From the NCBI GenBank assembly GCA_015501585.1, contig JADNRY010000496.1, forward strand, positions 1 to 43,614: a DNA stretch of 43,614 nt. Reading direction: 5' to 3'. This stretch comes from Rhodocollybia butyracea (Eukaryota; Basidiomycota; Agaricomycetes; Agaricales; Omphalotaceae). The position numbers and the translations under genes were made by a program. Of the stretch, positions 11,674 to 22,897 are shown piece by piece; position 1 is the stretch's first letter, and every line of letters begins with the position of its first letter. The notes under the pieces are model-generated. The model did no database searches, was not told the origin of the DNA, and saw only the letters and a program-made list of their open reading frames with translations.

Positions 11674-13476
11674 ATGCCTCCACCACGACGAAAGCGACGC
11701 CTCTCTGACACCAATTTTAAGCCCTCTGGGTCAGTCTCCAAGAAACTTAAGCGCAAGCAACCATCTCCAGACCCATCTCCTGTAGCTTCTTCCCCTCCTA
11801 CTGCAGATCCAGAGGTCCATGATTCAGAGGACGAACTTCCTCTCGAAATTCCGAACAGTAGCGCACCAGCTTCACCCAGATTCGATGATGATGAGCCCAT
11901 GCTTCCCTTGACTATTGAACCACTCTCTACTCCTCTTCGTGTCACTCCCATTCCCCAACATAGCCCTCAGGCCAAAACCCCTATGTCAAGTTTGCAGGAG
12001 ACACCCAGACACCTACGAGGCCGCCCTAGAATCCGACGTTCCCACCACAACCCCAGGCTCTAGTTGAATCCGATTTCTACATGCCTCCGATTGATTGGAC
12101 CGCCAGAGAGCATATGAGAGAAGCTGTTGCGTCTTCCTCTGCAATGTTATTGGAGCGAGAATGGGAACGTTCAGAGCTTGATGAGAGCGGGCTATTAGCC
12201 AGGCAGCAGCAACGCTTGAAGGCTGATGATGCTCAACATGCATTCTCTCTTATCACCAAACCAAAAGAAGATGGTGGATTCGGGTTCGGAAATATGAAGG
12301 AATTTGCGGAGTCACTGTTTGGGAGGGGAAATAATGTGCAGATGAAGGCCAACATTTCGCGCTGGTGCAGGGACCATGGCAGCAATTTTGCATCACAGAT
12401 ATTTGACCGCTCTGCTGATGCATTTGATGATTTCCTTCAAAGCTCTCTCTTCACAGAAAAGCTTCGTAAAGAAGGAGAAGCAATTCAGAAGCTACTCTCA
12501 CGTCCATCTACCATGACAATGAACGAGCTCCTGAAAAGCTTCTCAATGCAGGAATTAGAAAAGGATCTGCATGCAGCAGCTCCAACTCTTTGGGGAATTC
12601 TTACCAGCGTCTCCACACGCGAAGGTCCAGGAAGCTCTAGAAGGAGCAAAGAATTGGTATGTGAATTGAACTTTTTCCCCTCAACTTCATATAATAAACA
12701 CTGGAATATACAGGTATTCACTGCTATATGTACCATGCTCAGTCTGGTACGTTCTCAGAGGGCAAATAACTTCCAAACCATCATGGGTTTATTTCTCCTC
12801 GGATCTGGTGCCAGTAAACGGGAGATTAGTGTACTGGCTGCCGCCGGACTATCCGTTTCTCCTTCAACTGTTAACGACCATGTCAAACAACTGTCCCAAG
12901 AAAACCTCGAAATTGTCCAAGGTGTTATCAAGAGATTTTTGTGCTCACTTGCTTGGGACAACTTGAACTTTGCCTTTCGAGTTGATTCTCAACATTTTGA
13001 CTCAAAGGACCACTTCGATAGCGGCACTACCGGGACAGCCATCGTTCAGTACAATCCCTTCACCAATTCACCGGCAGTTCACGGAATGCTTCCATTGGAG
13101 ATGAAACCCCCACGCACATCTACCAAACAGGTTATTGATGACCATTCAAAACTTCTTCTCCCTTCCCACAGTGATATTCAGACACTCAAAACTTGCCTCT
13201 TGTGGCAGATGACACAAATTGTGTTAGAACATAAACCTGAACTCGCACATTTGAAACCTCAATTTCCCCCTTGTCCGACAGTTGACCAAATTGCACTACA
13301 TGTTACTGAGCAATATCCTGTTCCTGCTATGCATGAGGATGAATCGAGTATTGACGGTACAATCAAAGTCTATATGACTATCTTGCACAAACTCAAGGTG
13401 ACTGACAATGATCTCAAGAAGATGGGACTTTTTTTTACCGATGGAGATCTCTTGACAGACTCTTTGGTCGACAAGG
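11674..13476 (+). CDS. DUF6589 domain protein, 3' truncated
   Basis: A disordered N-terminal region rich in P, S, R and K (11674-12063; MPPPRRKRRLSDTNFKPSG) is followed in another frame by the main reading frame from 12081 (MPPIDWTAREHMREAV). An intron or frameshift must join them near 12030. An in-frame intron at 12657-12713 is likely. Family hallmarks are RSQRANNFQ, GLFLLGSGASKREI, AWDNLNFAFRVDSQHFDSKD, LPLEMKPPRTS, TEQYPVPAMHEDESSIDGT and the D-rich FFTDGDLLTDSLVDK. After VDK the reading frame runs through a donor-like GTAATAT into a stop at 13500, and the several-hundred-residue C-terminal part expected for this family is missing. The conserved acidic residues could be catalytic, but the family's activity is not established to my knowledge. 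Confidence 0.75.
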
Positions 13477-13559
13477 TAATATTTAAATTTCATCAAATTT
13501 GACCTCCAGTTCCTCCAGTTCCGCAACGCTACAGTGACGGCAGCTGAGAGCTCTTCAGA

Positions 13560-15263
13560 TGGCTTGGTTGAGCGAGGCGCACGGGTAGGATAAGGGTAAG
13601 TGACTTTAATGGTGTGGACCAGAAACTTATCTGGTTCACAGTTATCACAACAACAAGCCCCAACAGGACAGACAAAAAACGGTACTATGAACAAATAAGC
13701 AGATGTTTTTAAATATTTGTTCTTATGACTTACATTTACTCGTGTTGTTGAAGAAGTCATCCCAGGGAGCACGGCGACAGTCTGAGGTTGCGATAAACTG
13801 CGAAAGAAACTTTTGGTCGCGTGCTTCAAGGGCGGACTGAGCCTTTTTTCTCTGACCGCGTTGGATTGGCTGTGTCGGTGTATCGTCTTCATCAGATTCC
13901 TCTGTGTCAATGGCGGCAATGCGATCCACAGGCTCTCCCTCAGCTCCAACTAAGATGTTGTCACCTTCACCTTCAGTTTCGCCTCCATCTCGGCCAGCCT
14001 CCAGTGCGATGAGATGTTTCCTATACGCTGCTTTGGTAACAAATATGATTGCTTCTCCATATTCATGAAGTTGTCGGACAGCACGGCCAATTTTCTGAAT
14101 AAGCGAGAGGAATGATAATGGTTCGTGCCACAGAATGACACGCTGTATACATGGGAAGTCCATACCCTATGCACTTGTGAGATTCCAAGGCAATACATCT
14201 TTCAAAACACATACCATACCGAGGGCATCGGTTGCTATCACGCAACGGAGACGCCCAGATCGGAGACCATCTTGAATGTCTTGTTTTTGTTTAGCGGTAA
14301 GGTTACGATGGTAGAATTCGAATGATTCTGGTGGTATGTGCGATGGACAGTGTCGGCGAAAAAAGTCCTGTATCTCCTCGGCCTCCATCCGACTATTGAC
14401 ATATATCAATGTCTGCAGAAATTCACCACCTTCAGCCGGAAATAAAGAGTAAAGGTCGGCGTAAGTAGAGGTGAGATGCTGGAGAATGCGCACAGAAAGT
14501 GCGACATTGTGCTTTGCGTTTGATACGGCTACCCGTTCACAGCCTGACGAGACTCCTACCTTGAATATAACGTCAGAGATTACATCTTCAGGCATTGTTG
14601 CAGATGCAAGAAGAACGGGAACACCGCTTGGTAGTCGCGAGAGAAGTTTCCCAAGTTCTGCATATTCAGGTCGAAAATCTTCGCCCCATTCACTGGCGCA
14701 GTGAGCCTCATCAATGACAAGCTCCAGGCAATTTGTACGAAACACCTTGTTCTTGAGGACTTTTTCATGGAAAGGGGTTGATAGTGCCATTTCTGGGGAG
14801 ACGAAGATGACACGATGCTTGATTCGGTCCTCTGAATCTGGTTGTTTCTAATACCACAATTATTAGTTATAAGTCTGAGAAGAAACCGATAGACACACAC
14901 CTCGAAGATATCATTGAGACTACCTCCCTCATTGTTCACAGCAAGTGCTGGAATACCCCTTTCCTCCAAAGCCTTTGCCTGAGAGTTCATAAGGGCATTG
15001 AGCGGGCTGACTACCAAAGCAACCCTCTGAGATGTGAGAATGGCTTCTTTGGAGTCCCAGTAGTAGAATAATGGGTACCAGAAGCCAAGAGTCTTGCCTC
15101 CACCAGTGGGTATGTCGTATACAGTGGTTTTGCCGCGCAAAATGTTCTTTCCAGCAAGCTCCTGGTGTGCTCTCAGCCCCGGAACACCAAAGACCTCACA
15201 AAGAAGGGCTTTAGCACTCTCAAGACGTTCTTCGTCGAGTACCTGAGGATATTTCGAGACCAT
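13560..15263 (-). CDS. RecQ-like ATP-dependent DNA helicase
   Basis: Start chosen at 15263 (MVSKYPQVLDEERLESAK). Motifs in order: Walker A DIPTGGGKT, VALVVSPLNALM (motif Ia), DEAHCASEWGEDFRPEY (motif II with RecQ signature), LLASATMP (III), ATDALGMGMDFP (V) and QKIGRAVRQ (VI). Introns at about 14850-14900 and 14167-14213 restore the reading frame at EKQPDSEDRI and GMGMDFP. A low-complexity acidic linker then leads to CRRAPWDDFF, and a likely last exon has CPVGACCCDNCEPDKF, resembling the RecQ zinc-binding region. The C-terminal tail ends where the DUF6589 gene also breaks off (near 13480-13520). It lies convergent to that gene inside shared TIRs, so it is probably an element-encoded helicase, not the host RecQ. 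Confidence 0.85.
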
Positions 15264-15445
15264 AATGTCGAAGTAGAGGCCAGGTCTCGGATGTGATCGA
15301 CACGTTCTAATGACCGAACCAACGCAAATTTGCAAAAATAAATCATATCTTGTTATTCAGGGCGATAAGGCGAAATTTTCTATCTAGTTTTGATGACAAT
15401 ACAAGGAGTTTAAGGAGCAAGTGTGGCGAGAGGAAAACGAAATCG

Positions 15446-15512
15446 CGACGAAGTCTGAAGAAGCACGTGATTTAAATCCGACCCGCTGAAACGGCCGGAT
15501 AAAGTTCCAGTC
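15446..15512 (-). repeat. Right TIR of the DUF6589/helicase element
   Basis: Inverted partner of 11422-11488. Ends with CCGGATAAAGTTCCAGTC on the + strand. Confidence 0.8.
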
Positions 15513-15652
15513 CCTCTGCCGAGGAAGTGATATCAACTCACGACTAAGCAGCAGGGACTGGTTCGAGTCTAATCCGGGTGATCCGGCAGAGGACGATCAA
15601 AGAGCGAAGTGATGACGATAATCAAATTCAGTTACGGCCGGGGCCCATAACC

Positions 15653-15879
15653 TGTTGTAAATATCCGGCGCAGGGACTGAAGGAGCTGTGAGGCTCGAGA
15701 GACAGAAAGATATAAGATTGGATACTATAGATACTGGCTTCAGAGAAGGCCTTATATACTGTGTACAGTAGTAGATATTACTAAGGGATTCCGGTACATA
15801 CGAGGTATCACTAACCGGATGAATAATGATTAGTAAGTACAACCGGAGTTGTATCATATCCGATCGGCGAAATACAACA
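15653..15879 (-). mobile_element. Solo LTR-like sequence
   Basis: Related along its whole length to 34839-35074. Shared blocks are GGCGCAG..GGGACT, GTGAGGCTC, CTTATATACT, GATTAGTAAGTA/TATTAGTAAGTA, CCGGAGTTG and a terminal ACAACA. Read on the minus strand it begins TGTTGTATTTC and ends in CA, as LTRs do (TG..CA). No internal retrotransposon genes and no target duplication were seen here, so it is probably an old solo LTR; the TGTTG start is common in Ty1/copia LTRs. Confidence 0.6.
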
Positions 15880-17590
15880 CTTTCATCCCAGGACGCAACG
15901 TTCAGCTTTGGGTGCCTGCAATCATTGTAGACTCCGTCCTTCCCAGTGCGATACAGACTCATGAACTGAAGGTAAAAGACCTGCTTATTCAATGAATAAA
16001 TGACCCATCCTGTTTAAAACGTGTACATTATGATCTGGCTACAGTACGAAAAAAACAAACTTACAAAAAAATAAAGTACGTGCATGAATAGGCAAAATCA
16101 TAAATGTGAAGAAAGAGCTACTATGTAAATGTCTAGAAGCAGCAAGGTATGAATACCGCGGAACGAAGGCAAAACCCAGACGGGGTGTTTGTGATAGTTG
16201 TGTAGTACCAGCTTGAGGTGAGAAAGAGCAAGGGCTGAGTGATTTCTAGGCGGCCTTGAGAGTGAGTGCGGTAACAGAGCGATGTATGGGTCACAAAGAC
16301 TGGTTTTAAAAAAAGAGGGCCCAGCGGAAGGCAAGGCCTGAGCGATTTTGACACAGACTTGAGACTGAGTAAGGGAGCGAGATACAGGCCACGAGGACCG
16401 GCTTCTTCAATTCCCATTGTTAACGGTAGAATCTCCACGTTGCGTGCTCAAGTCTTGGATCCCAGATCAAGAACAGCAGAGGAGGAGAACGGGGTAACAC
16501 AGCAAGGGAAAACAGCATGTACTTGCCTCATCTCCCTCTGCCGTGCACGCCAGACAAAGAAAGTGGCCGTATTCCCGATCATGAAGGGACGCAAAAGGCG
16601 AAAGCGCAGAATACAAGGAAGGTCAAGAGGAAAGGAAAGGGCTTGTGGAAGAGAAGGGGTCCTACAGAGGGATGGTAAAACCAAGGATCGGCATACGGTA
16701 ACTCATCACGCACCTAAGGATCGCCGTTTGCGCCAAGGTGCCATTCCGTTTGAAGCAAGCGCGTGACCTACGGCTGCTTTCCAAGGCTGCATCGTGGTTA
16801 TAAATGGAGGTGGATAAACGGGTGGCAGGTTGTTTTGTTTAAGTGTCAGGAGTAAGTGTTGTTGCAGGACATAAACGACGAGGAGAGAGACTCTGACTGA
16901 GGCGGCCCAGCGGCGAATACATTCAACGGTGGCTGGCACTGTGTCAAGACTTAAAATCCAGCCATGAAAGAATGAAGAGAAGATGAGGCGAGAGAGAAAG
17001 GGATTTAAGTAAAAACGGGCACCTTTTATATACTCGGAAATGCCCATCGCTGACGACCCTGATTCAACAGAAATAACACGCGCGTGCATTGTGCCAGCAG
17101 CGCGACGCGTTCACGGCCAGGCATGTGACCGCCAGTTGACTCTAACGAGTCCTCTCTGACACGAGTCACCGTAACGAAAAATCACTCAATACGCGGTGCA
17201 CAGCCACCGAAAACCGCTGACCCGCTCTGCGAAACATGCGGTGACCAGCGTCGCTGACAAAAGGCGGGAGCAAACGCAGAAACGATGACCTCCCAGCCAA
17301 ACGACTCTCGGCACGCGCCTAGCGGAGATTGAATTACGGCGCTTAAACCACTGACCTAGGTCAGACTTCCGTGATCGGTCACCGGGAGTCCGCTATAGAA
17401 CGTGAGACAGCGGATGCAGTCAAGCCAGTCAAGCCCAGTCGCGTCAAGTCTCTCCTTCGTGTTTCTCAAGTCTTTTTATCATCGATAACTAATCGAAGGC
17501 GGTCCAGACTCAATAACTCTTTATTATAACTAACGGCTAGCCACTACTTCAGTCGCTTCATTACACGTTCTATTATCTTGGGTGCAGCCG
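15880..17590. other. No recognised gene
   Basis: Open frames of up to 135 codons exist (for example + 16359-16766 and - 17089-16706). They are rich in R and K or S and L, show no motif I recognise, and lack plausible splice-joined continuations. The right part (17100-17560) is probably the 5' flank of the AA14 pseudogene. Confidence 0.5.
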
Positions 17591-17597
17591 TTGGTTT

Positions 17598-20136
17598 ACG
17601 CTAGTGCCAACGCACATTGGCTGTCTTCACTAGGGAATGAGTCAAAATGTGTGTCTTTCGAATTATCTTTTCGCGTTTTCTTTTCCTTATTGTTCTCTCA
17701 AGGGTGCCGATGGAAACAACCTGAACTCTGATAATCGTGTCACTCCGTTACACGAGCTTCAACAGGACCGGCTGTTCATTCCCAGTGAAAATCGGGGCAT
17801 GCCAGGCCAAGCCAAATCGAGCGAAACGACCTCCGCCAATTTCCCCGATGTTGCTTGGTTTTGCTCAACCTGGCTCGATATTCCGGACTAATTTTGGCCG
17901 ATATTGAGCCCAATCGAGCAAGAAAGTTGCCAACGCTTTGGCTCAGACTGCGGCTCATCTAGTACTGATCTAGGTGCCTCTTTTGGCTTGTTTTTGCTCG
18001 TTTAGATATTTCAATTAAAGAATTAAAAAGTGCATATATCTTGGCTACGATACAGGGCTACTGTACGATAATAGATACTCAACGCTACCACTAGTGCTCG
18101 AACACGCCTTCTGAAGAAATGTGCCTCCCTATGACTCCGAGTGACTTGAAGGTACTATTGAGGTTACAATGGAAGTTAGTACGTGAAGCAGACTCCCAAC
18201 ATGCAGCAACTTACCGAGACATACATCATATAATCGCGCTCTGGTCCTTCCCAATCTATCTACTTCCTGGTCCACATCGCATTTCTTAGCTGATCCTGAG
18301 TGAAGGATTATCGATTATCGATGACGTGTTATGAATCTAAGAAATATGAGGATTTGGATTTGGAATAAGATCAAGAAGAGACGCACCTCATTGATGTTTG
18401 GATGAGCGTTAGAAGATGGGCCAACTTGCAACATTGTTTGCCTTGGAGGTAGAGCATTAAAAGAGCGTATCAGATGATAATTTGATAAAACTTACCAGTT
18501 CCTTTCCAATTCCCTCTTCTTTCTAACCACCTGAAGAAATATATAAAGAGCACTTTGAGGTAGGAAAGAGAGCTAGGCAGAAGAATAACGATTCGACGTG
18601 GCGGAGTGGAAGAAAGAGGTGAGTGACGTGGCGTCAAAGTGGCTGAGCTTCTTTCGATGACTTTTACATAAGTTTTCGTTAGACCTTGACCTTCTTTGAG
18701 ATTTTGAGAATCGAGACAGCCAAGAGAGTTTGGCTTGAAAAGAGCTGTTTTGGCTCTGTTCAACCAGCTAACAGCTTCGAAATTGGTATCATCGAGTGAC
18801 CTCGAAGGACCTGAGCTCAGTTTGAATGGATAAGAAAGGTTCTATCCAATTTGGCTCATTTTCGCTCAATGCCTTACTGATTTCGCTTGATTTGGCTTGG
18901 CCTGGGATGCCCCGATTTTCACTGGGGTTCATTACTCACTGTTTCGCCGTGGACGGTGTAAAGTTCGACCACCATCTTCTCACTTCCGGTACTTGTTAGT
19001 GTAACAACCGCCTCCCGCTGACGGAGATATCCTCTCTTTGTTAGTCTCGCGTCGCTTAACGTGATCTACTACCGTTCTGAATGCATCTCCAGCAGACCTG
19101 CAGCTTCCTCAATCACCGTTGAGATCGCTGCCAACCAAGGATACACTTCCCTTTCCTTCGGCGGGCAATTCGCATCTGACTGGCCAGACGGCCAAACCTA
19201 TCCGGATGTACGATTAAATCCACACGCTTTCTCTGTTCATATGCTTACCTCGGTGTTTTTTCGCTCTTCAGAACTATGTCCGTAACAATAATGTCCTCTC
19301 TTCCTTCGACCCACTTAATTTCCGTCTTCATTCCTTCCGACGTGTATTACCACACCTAATAGCGAGTAACACGATTTTTTCGGATCTTGGGAAGCTGATC
19401 AACCGCCTACGATGCACAAGTCAATGCCAGGTGAGCGCATGCTTGCGTATATATCAGAAACCGCTCTATATGTCTAATCGCTTCTCTTAGCTGGAACTGC
19501 GCTCGTGATTGCTTGTGTGGTACGTTGGCGTTTTAGACTTACCATGTGCTTTCCGCTGACGATTATGCTCCTCTCTAGTCCGACATCGCCGACGTCACTC
19601 CCGAAAACCTTGTTGTCTTCTCAGTAGCTTACAAGTAAGTTAACTTTTCCTCAGTGTCTAGATTGTATACATACTCACGCTTGTGGTTCTCAGCACTCTA
19701 TGAAAACATATGACTACCTACCGAAGGTGGCTGCATTTGTGGTGTAAGTGTCTGGTTCTCCTCTCCCGAACACCGATTAATTGGTTTTTGTCTAGTGGGG
19801 CTGGGTATGTATCGAAATTCATGAAAAACGCAGCTGATGTTTTAATATCTTGTTCACGGGAAATAGATTCCAAACGCGTGAGTGGGCTTGTTTTAATTAT
19901 TGCTCTGTGTTATATTAACTCCCTTTCAGTTGCGGTCAAGCGAACATCTACCACGAAGCCACCCGATGCACAGTCACCGGAGCCACTAGCACCAACCCCA
20001 TCGGCACCCATCAGCCCCCAGCATAGTGCGAGGACGATCCCAGCGCATGCGTAACTGGTCCCAACTTGCGAGCGGCAACAATATCGAAGTGACTGGAACC
20101 GACCTGGCTGGAGAATTTAAGAGCCCAGCATACAAG
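17598..20136 (+). pseudogene. AA14-type lytic polysaccharide monooxygenase, decayed and transposon-interrupted
   Basis: AA14 enzymes are secreted copper LPMOs of basidiomycetes known to act on xylan. Recognisable pieces in order: a remnant of the mature N-terminus (HIGCLH, stop, GM near 17615), DGNNLNSDNRVTPL (17708-17750), HCFAVDGVKFDHHLL just past the inserted element (18937 onwards), VEIAANQGYTSLSFGGQF and ASDWPDGQTYPD (about 19115-19208), SDIADVTPENLVVFSVAYK (19580-19634), YHEATRCTVTGATSTNPIG and CEDDPSACVTGP (19945-20050), and NNIEVTGTDLAG then KSPAYK (about 20070-20136). Lesions: a stop in the first exon, an 1146-bp element at 17781-18926, a TAG at 20024-20026 where the family has tryptophan, several frame changes, and loss of the C-terminal end after SPAYK. 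Confidence 0.8.
17781..18926. mobile_element. Non-autonomous TIR DNA transposon (1146 bp)
   Basis: Both ends begin CCCAGTGAAAATCGGGGCAT and the inverted repeats match over about 45 bp with two mismatches (17781-17825 and 18882-18926). The 7-bp word GTTCATT flanks it on both sides (17774-17780 and 18927-18933), a target duplication. No transposase is encoded. Removing it restores one open frame across the junction in the surrounding AA14 gene, which confirms the insertion. Superfamily is uncertain: 7-8 bp duplications fit hAT- or Mutator-like elements. Confidence 0.9.
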
Positions 20137-20201
20137 TAAGTTTTTATCCATCCTTATATTCATATGATTGAATATTGAAATGCTCAATGGTTAAGACTCT
20201 A

Positions 20202-20237
20202 GGCATCATTTTCGATCACGGCATCATTTTCGATCAC
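20202..20237. repeat. 18-bp tandem duplication
   Basis: Two perfect head-to-tail copies of ggcatcattttcgatcac lie between the truncated AA14 pseudogene and the end of the CoA-ligase gene. Confidence 0.9.
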
Positions 20238-20333
20238 ACACATTATGCTGCTGCATGCAACTGCAAACAAATTCAAAGGTTAAGAAAAACAAGTCATAAG
20301 ATTTTTTTTAATAAATATTAGTGATGCTAGCCA

Positions 20334-22897
20334 TCAAAGCTTTGAATATATTGGGAGCCTGGCTCGAAGAACTCTCCTCAGCAACTTGCCACTCGGGTTT
20401 CTTGGAATATCCCCAATGATTTCCACCCGAGCTAGATGCTTGAAAGGTGCTTTCCGGGTGGCAACATGCTGGTGTCCAATTAGATTAGTGCCAAGACCAC
20501 AACGTTAATGATTGACTACCTTCATTACAGATTCTTTCAGTTGCAAAGTGTTGATTTTGTTCATGATATTGGGCACGGGAACCACAAATGCAAGTGGCAC
20601 CTCACCACTGTAATCATCTGGAATGCTCACAACGCCAGCATCAGCAATCCAAGGATGATCCAAGATGCAACCCTCCAACTCAGCAGGTGAAACCTGAAAA
20701 CCTCTGACCTGTTGAGCATTATAACTTTCAGGTATCAAAAATCCGATAACTGCATGACTCTGTACCTTCATGATTTCCTATCAAAATTCAGAGATTAGCT
20801 GAAAAAACCCATACAAATTAATTGAGTCACCTTCACTCGTTCAATAAAGATTACTTCATGAGTCTCATTGAGCTGTACAAGGTCTCCTGTATTAATCCAT
20901 CTGTCAATGTTTCAGATTCTGAAGTAATTTAAAAATTGTTGTAATGCAGACCCATCCACAAAGGTTTCATCAGTACTAACAAGAGGTGAGGGTACTATAA
21001 CACAATATCAGAATCAAGATACGCACGCCTTAACATTTCCGTAATATCCTAATGCAGCAGAAGGTGTTTTGACATGCAGTTCGCCAGGCTCATTATAACC
21101 AGCTAAGGACCCATCCTTCTTGATCAACCGCGCAACAATTCCTGGAATAAGCTCTCCACCTGAAATACCATGATGCTGACCTACTGGCCAAATGGATACT
21201 ACTCCAGTGGCCTCTGTAGCGCCTGGAAACTATCAATAATCCTGCCTTGACTCTAGTGGAAGTAATTACCATAGGCTTGTCCGATTTGTGCCATAGGCAG
21301 TAGCTTATACAGCTGCTCCGCTAGCTCGGCTAGAATGAAAAGAATAAGATTTACAAGCAGAAGAGAAGAGCAGATTCACATCACTGACCAGTTAAAGAGG
21401 AGCCGGCACAGAGTACCATTCGGACCTTGGAGAGGTCATATTTTTTTACCCCTGGCTCCTGTGAATAAATTAAGTTGGATTAGGGTATGAACTAGGTATG
21501 AAACAGCACAATGATATATACTTTGCAAAGTAGCAGGACCTGGGGAGGAACAAGCATCAAATGTGTTACTTGATATCTGTCAATACTCTCAAGAAAAGGC
21601 TCAAGTTGAAACTTTGGCACTATAACAAGAGTCATCTAGCATGCCATTAGTAACGATCAATAAGAATGGAAGCAGTTACCTACTGCACAAAACATGATGA
21701 GGTTTAACTGCGACAGAATAGGTATCGACTGTGGAAAGTAGCAATAAAGTGCTAACCACAATGTCAAGGCCATACATATCTGTAATATAATCAGCCAATA
21801 TATATTTCATCCAAATATACTTAGTCCCACGTACGGTAAAAAGGCAGCACCGCAATGCAAACATCCCCGGGTCGATATCGTTGTTTCTCCCATGATGTAT
21901 AATCTTTTCCAACCTTGTTATGAGCTGCTATCTGCAAGCAATTGGCAATCGCTGCATAATGGGATATAGCAACCAACTATGACAGTTAAAAATGTACTTC
22001 AAGAGATTCCAGAATCAGATGTACCTTAGGAACACCAGTAGTGCCACTTGATGGGCTAAGGAAAGCCAACTTCTGCTTTCCTTCTCCTGCACACAGCGAC
22101 CTTCCTTCAAAGATAGGCCTTGCCATGCCAATCCTAATCAAATCATCAATCGACACCACATTTGTAACTGCGGCAGTATTGTCCAGAACCACAAGTCGGT
22201 TCAGCGAAAGGCCAACCTCGTGAGCTGCTGCCTTGACAGTATCAACTGTTTGAGCATTCAGAATGATTAGGGCAGGCCTAGTTTGCCTAAGCTGATGGAC
22301 CAGCTCCGATTGGGTAAATGTTGGATTCGCAAGCCTTGACATTATTGAGCACATTGCAACCAGTGATGACTCTGCCTTACGAGACAATTCCCAGCAATCG
22401 ATGGACCGCCCAAATGCAAATCGGGTAATCTGTTAACATAAGTTGCACCATATGTAACTATCAATAAAATAGAAGCAATTGCGTTACCCATATGATTGGG
22501 ACTGAAAATAAGAACTTGGTTGGGTTAGAAGTATGTCAAACCATTACTGTTATGACTTAGTACCAACGCTGTCTTCCTCTGGGTATTAAGGGGTTTACCT
22601 CATGGCTCTCACAATAGTGGAAGACACTCACCGAGCCGGTAAGCCGATTGGAGTCCACTAGCAAGGCATGCAGTGCGGAGAATGACCTGTCAAAACCAAT
22701 TAAACGATGCATGTACGGGAAATTGTGAAATTCACCTCCTGTTCCTGTATCTTGCGACCACTAGCACCGTCAATAAACCAAGGAGTACCCTGAGATCGGC
22801 TGGGACGGATTGAATGCTTGTGATGTAGAAGAAATTGAGGAACACTGAGATTATCCGGAATGGATGGGGTAGGACCTGTGAGGCTGTGAAACTCCAT
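20334..22897 (-). CDS. 4-coumarate-CoA-ligase-like acyl-CoA synthetase, peroxisomal
   Basis: About 18 exons on the minus strand join into one frame without lesions. The first are 22897-22736, 22686-22632, 22578-22564 (15 nt), 22514-22488, 22429-22381, 22334-22025, 21976-21835, 21779-21757, 21707-21684 and 21635-21522. ANL-superfamily motifs appear in order: [18 protein letters not shown], the P-loop [33 protein letters not shown] with [28 protein letters not shown], and the C-terminal [13 protein letters not shown] holding the catalytic lysine. The protein ends in SKL, a PTS1 signal, so it likely activates a carboxylic acid (phenylpropanoid or fatty acid) to its CoA thioester in peroxisomes. 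Start at 22897 gives the usual short N-terminus. The exact substrate cannot be read from the sequence. Confidence 0.9.

Larger units (their letters stand above)
11422..15512. mobile_element. DUF6589 / RecQ-like helicase TIR element
   Basis: A 4091-bp unit is bounded by inverted repeats at 11422-11488 and 15446-15512. They align over 67 bp without gaps at roughly 80% identity. Shared cores include GACTGG, TTTATCCGG, GGTCGGAT and TCACGTGCTTCTT. Inside are a DUF6589 gene on + and a RecQ-like DNA helicase on -, convergent. No clear target-site duplication is visible. DUF6589 and RecQ-like genes are, to my knowledge, abundant and repeated in Agaricomycetes. Reading the pair as a transposon with DUF6589 as candidate transposase is my inference from the TIRs. 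Confidence 0.75.

Noticed and set aside
11400..15620. CGATCAAAGA near 11400 and again near 15594 as a target duplication of the DUF6589 element.
   Set aside because: The second copy lies about 80 bp beyond the right TIR, so it does not abut the element end; probably chance or part of flanking repeats.
16359..16766. 135-codon frame on + (R/K-rich) as a gene.
   Set aside because: No motif, biased composition, an overlapping minus-strand frame of similar length and no plausible splice partners.
21676..21912. 78-codon frame on - as a separate small protein.
   Set aside because: It overlaps three exons and introns of the 4CL-like gene; the joined exons give conserved motifs while this frame does not.
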